From an uncultured Pelagibacteraceae bacterium (GTDB lineage Bacteria; Pseudomonadota; Alphaproteobacteria; Pelagibacterales; Pelagibacteraceae), in NCBI GenBank assembly GCA_902585365.1, contig CACIDF010000008.1, positions 1 through 35,613 of the forward strand: DNA of 35,613 nucleotides. The letters run 5' to 3'. Shown here piece after piece: positions 1 through 9,570 of this stretch. Each line of letters begins with the position of its first letter. Position 1 is the first letter of the stretch. Position numbers and translations under genes: made by a program. The notes below the pieces were generated by a model, which was not told the origin of the DNA, made no database searches, and worked only from the letters and a program-made list of their open reading frames with translations.

Positions 1-946
1 AATTGCTCTTGGTTGTAAGAAATTAAATATAAAAAAGAAAAAACTTAAAATAGATCAAAGTCAAGCCGTAGCATCTGTAGGACAAATCGAGTTAATGAAT
101 TTATTTAAGGAAATTTTCGCTATTCAAAAAATTAATATTTCCCAAATATTGCTTACACTAGAAGATACTGAAATAAGAAGGAGGGCTATAAATGCTAAAA
201 GGACGATTGAGAATTTATTTAATCTTAATTTTTTACCGATAGTTAATGAAAACGATACTATTGCTACTTCCGAAATAAAATATGGAGATAATGATAGACT
301 AGCCTCAAGAGTTGCTCAAATTTCTGATGCAGATTGTCTTGTGTTATTATCAGATGTGGATGGACTTTATACAAAAAATCCAAAAATTCATAAGCATGCT
401 AAATTGATAAATAAGATTGAAAAAATAGACCAAAATATAATTAAATTAGCTTCTGGAAAAACTAGTGAGTATGGATCAGGTGGTATGAGAACTAAAATTG
501 ATGCAGCTAAAATATGTGCGCTCTCAGGATGTAAAATGGCAATAGCAAACGGATTAAAAGAAAGACCTTTGAGTAATATTTTAGATAAAAAAATATGTAC
601 TTGGTTTATTCCTGAAATTTCTAAATTAGATGCTAGAAAAAAATGGATTGCCAGCACGTTACATGCAAAAGGATATTTAAAGATTGATGAAGGTGCTGAA
701 AATGCATTAAGAAAAGGTAAGAGTTTGCTGGCCGCAGGTGTAAAGAGCGTTGACGGTTCATTCAAAAAAGGTGATCAAATAAAAATAATTAGTAAAAATG
801 ATAAAGAGCTAGCAATAGGCCTGAGTTCATTTTCATCTGAGGAAATTGACAAAATAAAAGGTCATCAGTCAAATAAAATTGAAGAATTAATAGGTTACAA
901 AACAAAAACTGAAGTTGTTCACAAAGATGATATGGTGGAAATCTAG
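1..946 (+). CDS. proB: Glutamate 5-kinase, C-terminal part (5' end outside window)
   Basis: Glutamate 5-kinase phosphorylates L-glutamate with ATP, the first step of proline synthesis in the cytoplasm. The frame is open from base 2 with no start inside the window; an ATG at 95 is internal, because the codons before it read as typical ProB sequence (SQAVASVGQIELM). About 314 residues are present. The amino-acid-kinase core shows NENDTIATSEIKYGDNDRLA and LLSDVDGLYTKNP, followed by a PUA domain near the C terminus (HAKGYLKIDEGAENALRKGK). The stop codon is one base before the proA start, so the two steps of the pathway are probably co-translated. The N-terminal part of the kinase domain lies outside the window. 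Confidence 0.95.
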   Translation, partial: IALGCKKLNIKKKKLKIDQSQAVASVGQIELMNLFKEIFAIQKINISQILLTLEDTEIRRRAINAKRTIENLFNLNFLPIVNENDTIATSEIKYGDNDRLASRVAQISDADCLVLLSDVDGLYTKNPKIHKHAKLINKIEKIDQNIIKLASGKTSEYGSGGMRTKIDAAKICALSGCKMAIANGLKERPLSNILDKKICTWFIPEISKLDARKKWIASTLHAKGYLKIDEGAENALRKGKSLLAAGVKSVDGSFKKGDQIKIISKNDKELAIGLSSFSSEEIDKIKGHQSNKIEELIGYKTKTEVVHKDDMVEI

Positions 947-947
947 A

Positions 948-2198
948 ATGAAAAAATATTTACAAAAATTAGGTCAAAATTCTGTTAAAGCAAGTTTAGA
1001 AAAAGTGGATACAAACACAAAAAATAAAGTTCTATTGAAATTCAGTGGCTTAATAAAAAAAAATTTAAATAAAATACTTAAACAAAACAAAAAAGATATT
1101 AAGTATGCCAAAATAAAAAATATTGACAAAAATTTAATTGCAAGACTCGAGTTAGATAAATTAAAGCTTAGTTCTATAACTAAAACAATAATTGAAATAA
1201 CTAAATTAAAGGACCCAATTGGGGTTATTTTAGATAAATGGAAAAGACCAAACGGTCTAAAAATTAAAAAAATATCTATTCCAATTGGTGTCATTGGTGT
1301 GATTTATGAGAGTAGGCCCAATGTAACTGTTGATCTATCTTGTCTTTGTTTTAAATCAGGTAATTCAGTGATCCTCAAGGGTGGTTCAGAAGCTTTTTTT
1401 ACTAATAAAATATTTGTTAAACTATTTAGAAAATCTCTCAAGGCTAATAAAGTAAATATGAATTATGTTCAATTTATTGAAATAAAAGATAGAAATGTTG
1501 TTAGCTACCTTCTAAAAGATATGAGAAATTATATTGATGTTATGATCCCTCGAGGAGGTAAAAACCTTGTTAAGAAAGTCAAAGAATTATGTAATGTTCC
1601 AGTAATAGGTCACTTAGAAGGTATTTGTCACACATTTATAGATAAAAAAGTAAATACAAAAATGGCAAGGAATGTTGTTTTAAACGCAAAAATGAGAAAC
1701 GTTAGCATATGCGGAGCTACTGAAACTTTATTAATTCATAAAGATTGTCCAAAAAAAGAAATTAATTTGATACTTAACGAATTAAAAAATAACAATTGTT
1801 TAATATACGCAGATAATAAAGTCAGAAAAATTTTTAGTGGTAAACTTAAAAAAGCAACTAATAAAGATTGGAGTAAAGAATATCTTGATTCAAAAATCTC
1901 TGTTAAAATTGTTAAAAATGTTAATGAAGCAGTTCAACACATAAATAAATTTGGCACCATGCATACCGACTCTATTATTACAAATAACCCTGTAAATGCT
2001 AATTATTTCGTAAGAAATGTAAAAAGTTCCATAGTTATGCATAATACATCAACTCAATTTGCTGATGGAGGAGAACTAGGCTTTGGTGGAGAAGTTGGAA
2101 TATCTACAAACAAGTTACCACCAAGAGGTCCTGTAGGACTAAATCAATTAGTATCATTTAAATACCATGTAGCTGGAAATGGCCAAATCAGAAAATAA
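948..2198 (+). CDS. proA: Gamma-glutamyl phosphate reductase
   Basis: Reduces L-glutamyl 5-phosphate to glutamate 5-semialdehyde with NADPH, the second step of proline synthesis, on the product of the adjacent ProB. The 416-residue protein has normal family length. Visible signatures are IGVIGVIYESRPNVTVD in the N-terminal half, the catalytic-cysteine region SICGATETLLIH near residue 263, and the C-terminal FADGGELGFGGEVGISTNK. I chose the ATG at 948: it lies one base after the proB stop and has a GGTGGA purine stretch 9 bases upstream. A longer frame from a TTG at 915 would overlap proB and adds no conserved sequence. The 3' end overlaps nadD by 20 bases. Confidence 0.96.
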   Translation: MKKYLQKLGQNSVKASLEKVDTNTKNKVLLKFSGLIKKNLNKILKQNKKDIKYAKIKNIDKNLIARLELDKLKLSSITKTIIEITKLKDPIGVILDKWKRPNGLKIKKISIPIGVIGVIYESRPNVTVDLSCLCFKSGNSVILKGGSEAFFTNKIFVKLFRKSLKANKVNMNYVQFIEIKDRNVVSYLLKDMRNYIDVMIPRGGKNLVKKVKELCNVPVIGHLEGICHTFIDKKVNTKMARNVVLNAKMRNVSICGATETLLIHKDCPKKEINLILNELKNNNCLIYADNKVRKIFSGKLKKATNKDWSKEYLDSKISVKIVKNVNEAVQHINKFGTMHTDSIITNNPVNANYFVRNVKSSIVMHNTSTQFADGGELGFGGEVGISTNKLPPRGPVGLNQLVSFKYHVAGNGQIRK

Positions 2199-2715
2199 AC
2201 TCATAGACAAAATAGGTATACTGGGAGGCACATTCGATCCACCTCATAAAGGACATTTGAAAATTTCTCAAATAGCAAAAAAAAAATTTAATTTAAAAAA
2301 GATAATTTGGGCTATAACAAAAAAAAATCCATTTAAAAAAAAAAGTTATTTTGATTTAAACAAAAGAATAAGACTTTCAAGAAGTTTAACAAAAAAACAA
2401 AAATATATTAAAGTTGTTTTTTTTGAAAAAAAGATTAATTCAAATAAGACAATTAATTTAATAAAGTATTTTAGAAGTAAAAGTAAAAAAAAAGAGATAT
2501 TTTTTTTACTAGGTGCAGATAACTTATTAAATTTTCACAAATGGGACAATTGGAAAAAAATACCAAAAATTTGCAAAATCGTAGTTTTTGATAGAAATGG
2601 TTTTAAGGCAAAGGCTAAAAAATCTACCGCATATAAGTCAATTAAAGATAAAGGTCTAATTTATGTTGAATTTAAAAAAGTTGACATTTCATCTTCTAAA
2701 ATTAGAAATTTTTGA
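2179..2715 (+). CDS. nadD: Nicotinate-nucleotide adenylyltransferase
   Basis: Transfers AMP from ATP to nicotinate mononucleotide, making deamido-NAD in NAD synthesis. The nucleotidyltransferase signature GGTFDPPHKGH is at residues 15-25, and the ISSSKIR motif that closes the active site is at the extreme C terminus. At 178 residues it is shorter than E. coli NadD (about 213): it ends three residues after the ISSSKIR segment, so the usual C-terminal helix is missing or cut back. It is very rich in lysine, and its gene holds A-tracts of 9-10 bases at 2277-2286, 2319-2327 and 2335-2344. The ATG at 2179 lies inside the end of proA. The order proBA-nadD-rsfS is usual in alphaproteobacteria and supports the call. 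Confidence 0.92.
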   Translation: MAKSENKLIDKIGILGGTFDPPHKGHLKISQIAKKKFNLKKIIWAITKKNPFKKKSYFDLNKRIRLSRSLTKKQKYIKVVFFEKKINSNKTINLIKYFRSKSKKKEIFFLLGADNLLNFHKWDNWKKIPKICKIVVFDRNGFKAKAKKSTAYKSIKDKGLIYVEFKKVDISSSKIRNF

Positions 2716-2730
2716 TATGATTAGTAATTA

Positions 2731-3081
2731 ATGGTCAAAAAAACCAATCTAAAAAAATTAATAATTGAAACATTAGATAATAATAAGGCGATGGACATAG
2801 TTTCAATTGACTTAAAAGATAAGTCTTCAATTGCGGATCATATGATCATAGCGAGTGGAACCTCTTCAAGACATATCCAGTCATTATCAGAACAGGTATT
2901 AGACAAATTTAAAGAGAATGGTTTTAGTCAATGTAAAATTGAAGGAAGAGACAGCACAGAGTGGAAGCTTGTTGATGGTATCGATATTGTTGTTCACATT
3001 TTTAACCCAGAGAAAAGAAAATTCTATGAGCTTGAGAAAATATGGTCTGAATTAATTCCTAAAGAAAGGGTAATTGTTTAA
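2731..3081 (+). CDS. rsfS: Ribosomal silencing factor RsfS (Iojap/DUF143 family)
   Basis: A small cytoplasmic protein that binds ribosomal protein L14 on the 50S subunit and blocks joining with 30S, lowering translation in stationary or starved cells. The 116 residues cover the whole Iojap domain, with typical segments DHMIIASGTSSRHIQSL and EWKLVDGIDIVVHIF. It follows nadD by 15 bases, and its TAA overlaps the ctpA ATG by one base (TAATG). In many alphaproteobacteria rlmH and an EnvC-like hydrolase lie between rsfS and ctpA. Here they are absent from this locus. Confidence 0.94.
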   Translation: MVKKTNLKKLIIETLDNNKAMDIVSIDLKDKSSIADHMIIASGTSSRHIQSLSEQVLDKFKENGFSQCKIEGRDSTEWKLVDGIDIVVHIFNPEKRKFYELEKIWSELIPKERVIV

Positions 3082-4217
3082 TGAAAAATAAAAAAATATT
3101 TACTCTTATTATTTTTTTTATTTTATATTTTGGGAAAGTTAGTGCTCAAGAAGAAACGGTTTATGACAAAATAGATCTTTTTGGAGAAGTTTTAGACAAA
3201 ATAAATAAGGAATATGTAGAAGAGGTAGATCAATCAGACACTATGGATGCGGCAATTAACGGTGTTTTGCAGTCATTAGATCCGTATTCATCATATATGT
3301 CTCCAAAAAATTTGGAGGAAATGCAAACAGAAACTAGAGGTGAGTTTGGTGGTTTAGGCATAGAAGTTGGTATGGAAGCAGGAGTTGTGAAAGTTATATC
3401 ACCTCTAGATAATTCACCTGCTGAAAGAGAAGGTGTTAAGGCTGGAGACTACATTGTCAAAATAAATGATACACAAGTTCAAGGAAAAACGTTAAATGAA
3501 GCAGTCGAATTAATGAGAGGTCCTGTCGGATCAACTTTAGAAATTACTGTAAGAAGAATTGGTTTAAGAAAATCATTAGTATTTAATATAACTAGAGAGA
3601 TTATTCAGGTTGCGTCTGTTAAATCTGAGGTTCTTGATGAAAAAATTGGATATATCCGTCTCACATCATTTAATGAAAATAGTGACGATCAAATTAAAAA
3701 GAAGATTAAAGAATTTAAAAAAGATAAAAAAATAGAGGGCTATATTTTAGATTTGAGAAATAATCCAGGTGGATTACTAGGCCAAGCAATTAAGATATCA
3801 GATTTTTTTTTGGATGACGGGGAAATAGTATCGACCAAAGGAAGAAAAAAAAATGAGAATCAAAAATGGTTTGCTAGAGAAGGTGACATTATTAATGGTA
3901 AAGCTCTTATAGTTTTAATTAATAAGGGTTCTGCCTCAGCATCAGAGATAGTTGCAGGAGCTTTAAAAGATCACAAAAGAGCAGTGTTAGTTGGTGAGAA
4001 AAGTTATGGAAAAGGGTCGGTACAGTCTATTATACCTTTAAAAAATCGAGGCGCAATTAGATTAACTATTTCAAAGTATTATTTACCATCAGGAAAATCA
4101 ATTTCAGAAGTTGGTGTAACACCAGATATTACTGTGGAAGAAGAGTCTGATGATTTTAGAATTCTTTCAGAAAACGATAATCAACTTAAATTTGCTAGAA
4201 AATTATTCACTGGATAA
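3081..4217 (+). CDS. ctpA: C-terminal processing peptidase, family S41
   Basis: A periplasmic serine protease of the CtpA/Tsp family, which trims or degrades envelope proteins from their C termini. Residues 1-22 look like a signal peptide (lysine-rich start, hydrophobic core, SAQ cleavage region). A PDZ domain spans about 85-165, with a GLGIEV carboxylate-binding loop. The S41 domain follows, with the NKGSASASEI motif at 281-290 and KSYGKGSVQ at 307-315. Ser286 and Lys311 lie 25 residues apart, the spacing of the catalytic Ser/Lys dyad in this family. At 378 residues it is shorter than many alphaproteobacterial homologues (about 440 as I recall), mainly because little follows the GVTPDI motif. 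It is cotranslated with rsfS through TAATG. Confidence 0.94.
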   Translation: MKNKKIFTLIIFFILYFGKVSAQEETVYDKIDLFGEVLDKINKEYVEEVDQSDTMDAAINGVLQSLDPYSSYMSPKNLEEMQTETRGEFGGLGIEVGMEAGVVKVISPLDNSPAEREGVKAGDYIVKINDTQVQGKTLNEAVELMRGPVGSTLEITVRRIGLRKSLVFNITREIIQVASVKSEVLDEKIGYIRLTSFNENSDDQIKKKIKEFKKDKKIEGYILDLRNNPGGLLGQAIKISDFFLDDGEIVSTKGRKKNENQKWFAREGDIINGKALIVLINKGSASASEIVAGALKDHKRAVLVGEKSYGKGSVQSIIPLKNRGAIRLTISKYYLPSGKSISEVGVTPDITVEEESDDFRILSENDNQLKFARKLFTG

Positions 4218-4221
4218 TTTT

Positions 4222-4701
4222 ATGCAGGAAAAGTTTAAAAATCTACCTTTAAGAATAGGTGTAGGTATTATTCTTTTAAATAAAGATAATAAGGTTTTTG
4301 TAGCTAAAAGATTAGATAACCCTCACAATTATTGGCAAATGCCTCAGGGTGGTGTAGATGGAAATGAAAAATTTTTAGATGCAGCACTTAGAGAACTGGA
4401 GGAAGAGACAGGTGTAAAAAATGTAGATTTAATAAAAGAGATTGAAGGTTATCAAACATATTTTTTACCTGAAAATCTTCTTGGGATAATATGGAGAGGT
4501 AAATACAAAGGACAAAAGCAAAAATGGTTTTGTATGAGATTTAAAGGTGAAGATAAAGAGATCAATATTAAAACGAAAAAACCGGAGTTTTCGGAGTGGA
4601 GATGGATTGACTTAGACGAAATTACTAAATGGGTTGTTGACTTTAAAACTGATGTATACAAAAATTTAAAAAGCGAAGTTAAAAAAATTATTTTTAATTA
4701 G
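4222..4701 (+). CDS. rppH: RNA pyrophosphohydrolase (Nudix)
   Basis: Removes pyrophosphate from triphosphorylated mRNA 5' ends, starting RNase E-dependent decay; alphaproteobacterial members were once called invasion protein A. The complete Nudix box (G-x5-E-x7-RE-x2-EE-x-G-V) lies at residues 43-65, preceded by the NYWQMPQGG segment typical of RppH. The 159-residue length is normal for the family. I chose the ATG at 4222, four bases after the ctpA stop, because LPLRIGVGIILLN then sits at the usual distance from the N terminus. An earlier in-frame ATG at 4150 would overlap ctpA by 68 bases. The stop codon overlaps the convergent atpC by 8 bases. ctpA followed by rppH is an alphaproteobacterial pairing. 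Confidence 0.93.
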   Translation: MQEKFKNLPLRIGVGIILLNKDNKVFVAKRLDNPHNYWQMPQGGVDGNEKFLDAALRELEEETGVKNVDLIKEIEGYQTYFLPENLLGIIWRGKYKGQKQKWFCMRFKGEDKEINIKTKKPEFSEWRWIDLDEITKWVVDFKTDVYKNLKSEVKKIIFN

Positions 4702-5089
4702 ACTTTATAGAATTTAAAACCTCAATTTTCTGATCTAATATATATCGTTCATGGTCTTTAATATTCTCTTTTTTTAAACCTTCCTCCGCATCCTTCACAA
4801 TTTTATCCACTTTATTTTTATCCATTTTTTTTAAGTCAAAAATATTACTTGTTAGTATCGACAAAGTATTATCTTTAAATTCGACAATTCCATCATCTAC
4901 ATAATAATTTAAAGTTTCATTTTTAGATCTTACGTCAATAATTCCTGGTTTTAAGAAAGAAATTAAAGGAATGTGATCTTTTAATATACCCATATATCCT
5001 TCAATAGCTGGGATAACTACTTCCTCAGTATCACTTTTTGTTAAAAAAGATTTTTCTGGACTTATGATTTCCAAATTAAATTGGTCCAT
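4694..5089 (-). CDS. atpC: ATP synthase F1 epsilon subunit
   Basis: Central-stalk subunit of F1 that couples rotation to the c-ring and can inhibit ATP hydrolysis. The 131 residues open with the N-terminal beta-sandwich typical of the family (FNLEIISPEKSFL, VVIPAIEGYMGILKDHIPLI), followed by a short lysine/glutamate-rich helical tail. It is the last gene of atpHAGDC. Its ATG follows the atpD stop with no spacer, so translational coupling is likely. Its own stop lies inside the end of rppH on the other strand, and I see no hairpin terminator there. Confidence 0.95.
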   Translation of the reverse strand: MDQFNLEIISPEKSFLTKSDTEEVVIPAIEGYMGILKDHIPLISFLKPGIIDVRSKNETLNYYVDDGIVEFKDNTLSILTSNIFDLKKMDKNKVDKIVKDAEEGLKKENIKDHERYILDQKIEVLNSIKSN

Positions 5090-7383
<2,294 letters not shown>

Positions 7384-7391
<8 letters not shown>

Positions 7392-8922
7392 TTTTAAACT
7401 TTTCTTTTAAATCATTTATCAGAGATGCTAAATTTTTTTCTATATCTTCGTCAAGCTTTCCAGAGCTGGAAATACTTTCAATAATCTCAGGTTTTTCAGA
7501 TTTGCATTTTTCCAAAAGTTGGTTTTCGAAATCTTCGATATTTTTTAAGTCTATATCATCAAGGTATCCTCTAACACCCGCAAATATAGTTAAAACTTGC
7601 TCTGCAACAGTCATTGGTGAATATTGTTTTTGCTTTAATAATTCTGTTAATTTTGATCCTCTATTTAATAATTTTTGAGTTGAGGCATCTAAATCAGAAC
7701 CAAATTGAGCAAATGCTGCCATTTCTCTATATTGAGCCAACTCTAATTTAATTGAACCTGCAACTTTTTTCATCGCTTTAGTTTGAGCGGCTGATCCAAC
7801 TCGCGAAACAGACAACCCAACATTAACCGCTGGTCTAATACCTTGGTTAAACAATTCTGTTTCTAAAAAAATTTGCCCGTCTGTAATAGAAATTACATTA
7901 GTTGGAATATATGCAGAAACATCCCCCGCTTGTGTCTCTATAACAGGTAATGCCGTTAATGAGCCTCCACCATTGGCGTCACTTAATTTCGCTGCTCTCT
8001 CTAGAAGTCTGCTGTGTAAATAAAAGACATCACCTGGATAAGCTTCTCTACCTGGAGGTCTTCTAAGTAATAGAGACATCTGACGGTAGGCTACTGCTTG
8101 TTTTGATAAGTCATCGTAAATAATGAGAGCATGCATTCCATTATCTCTAAAATATTCTCCCATAGCACAACCAGTATAAGGTGCTAAGAATTGTAAAGGA
8201 GCAGAATCTGAAGCTGTTGCTGAAACTATAGTCGTATAATCCATAGCTCCTGCATCCTCTAATGTCTTTACAATTTGTGCAACCGTAGATCTTTTTTGGC
8301 CTATAGCAACATAAATACAATAAAGTTTTTTGCTTTCATCTTCTGATTCATTAATTTTTTTTTGATTAATAATTGTGTCGATTGCTACTGCAGTTTTTCC
8401 AGTTTGTCTATCTCCTATGATTAATTCTCTTTGTCCTCTACCAATTGGAATTAAACTATCTATCGATTTTAAACCAGTTTGCATTGGTTCACCCACCGAT
8501 TGTCTCGGTATAATACCTGGTGCTTTTACTTCCACTCTTCTTCTTTCTAGATTTTTTTCGAGATTAGCTTTACCATCTATTGGGTTTCCTAACCCATCAA
8601 CTACTCTTCCTAATAATTGTTTACCGACTGGAACATCAACAATTGATCCAGTTCTTTTTACTGTATCTCCTTCTTTAATAGCTCTGTCGTCACCAAAAAT
8701 AACTACGCCAACGTTATCACTTTCAAGGTTTAAGGCCATTCCCTTTGAACCATCAGAGAATTCAACCATCTCTCCTGCCTGAACATTATCTAGACCATAT
8801 ATTCTGGCTATACCATCACCAACAGATAAAACTTGTCCAATTTCAGTAACCTCAGATTTGTCTCCAAATTTTTTGATTTGTTCTTTTAATATTTTTGTTA
8901 CTTCTGAAGGATTTATATCCAT
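7384..8922 (-). CDS. atpA: ATP synthase F1 alpha subunit
   Basis: Non-catalytic nucleotide-binding subunit of F1. The 512 residues include Walker A GDRQTGKT at 170-177, the [16 protein letters not shown] region, and the signature [17 protein letters not shown]. Length and order are canonical. It is preceded by a GAGG Shine-Dalgarno-like site at 8928-8931, five bases from the ATG and inside the end of atpH, one of the few clear ribosome binding sites in the window. atpH ends immediately before it, and atpG begins within its last codons. Confidence 0.98.
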
Positions 8923-9453
8923 TTATACCTCGATCATCTGTGATTTAATTTGTTTAAGTTTATTTTTCATAGAATTATCAATCATTATACTTCCAACTTG
9001 AATTATTAGTCCTGAAATAAGATCTTTGTCTACTTTATAATCTAAATTAATTTTTGACCCAAACTTAGCGAAAAGATCTTTTTTGATTTTTTCTACTTCA
9101 TCATCTTTAAGTTCTTTGGCAGATATTAGTTTTGCATCCACTTCACCTCTTTTAAATGAACAATAAGAAACAAAATCCTTTAAAATTTTATCTAAATAAA
9201 AAAGTCTACGCTTGCTAACCAAAAAATTTAAGAATTTATTTAGTATTGGGTTAAAGTTAAATTTCTTTGAAAGACCATTTAGCATTTCAACATGATCATT
9301 TTGTTTAAAAAGAGGGTTTTTGATAAAAGCATTAAATTCTTTTATTGTTTCCAAAGCTTTTAAAATTGATTTAGACTGGTTCTCGATTTCATCCGTAACA
9401 CTAGACTCAATGGATAATTCATACAAAGCTTTTGAGTAACTGTTAAAGGCCAT
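8923..9453 (-). CDS. atpH: ATP synthase F1 delta subunit
   Basis: Peripheral-stalk subunit joining the top of F1 to the b subunits. The 176-residue protein has the delta/OSCP form: an N-terminal helical domain opening YSKALYELS, the NPLF segment near residue 63, and a C-terminal domain with DLISGLIIQVGSIMIDNSMK. It is the first gene of the F1 operon. The F0 genes (a, b, c) are not adjacent, which is usual in alphaproteobacteria. The ATG at 9453 has no Shine-Dalgarno sequence. The 115-base gap upstream is the largest in the window. Confidence 0.93.
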   Translation of the reverse strand: MAFNSYSKALYELSIESSVTDEIENQSKSILKALETIKEFNAFIKNPLFKQNDHVEMLNGLSKKFNFNPILNKFLNFLVSKRRLFYLDKILKDFVSYCSFKRGEVDAKLISAKELKDDEVEKIKKDLFAKFGSKINLDYKVDKDLISGLIIQVGSIMIDNSMKNKLKQIKSQMIEV

Positions 9454-9475
9454 TTTAAGTGAATTTTTTCAAGTT

Positions 9476-9503
9476 AATATAATTAGATCTTTAAATTTTT
9501 GAA
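9476..9503 (-). promoter_or_regulatory. Candidate promoter of the atpHAGDC operon
   Basis: On the - strand the only sizeable intergenic region (9454-9568) holds TTCAAA (9498-9503) and TATATT (9476-9481) separated by 16 bases, an acceptable sigma-70-like pair. It would start RNA about 15 bases before atpH. A second -10-like sequence, CTATAT followed by GCTAAT, lies further upstream but without a well-spaced -35. The DNA is so AT-rich that such matches arise by chance. The better support is positional: this is the natural place for the F1 operon promoter. Confidence 0.35.
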
Positions 9504-9543
9504 CTAATTAGCATATAGCCTAGATACGATCAAGCTAGAGGTT

Positions 9544-9570
9544 AAAAAAAATACATTTTTTTTCTGTATT
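9544..9570 (-). terminator. Weak possible terminator after priA
   Basis: On the - strand AATACA and TGTATT could pair as a 6-bp stem around a 9-base, mostly A loop, followed by a run of Ts. The stem begins within the priA stop codon. It is AT-rich with a single G-C pair, so it would be a weak terminator at best. It is the only hairpin-plus-T-run I noticed between genes in this window. Confidence 0.3.

Noticed and set aside
4150-4221. Starting rppH at the ATG at 4150 inside ctpA
   Set aside because: It would overlap ctpA by 68 bases and add 24 residues absent from the family; the ATG at 4222 fits length and spacing.
8375-8782. 135-codon open frame on the + strand opposite atpA
   Set aside because: It lies wholly antisense to a highly conserved gene, has low-complexity Pro/Ser/Leu composition typical of reversed codons, and shows no recognisable domain.
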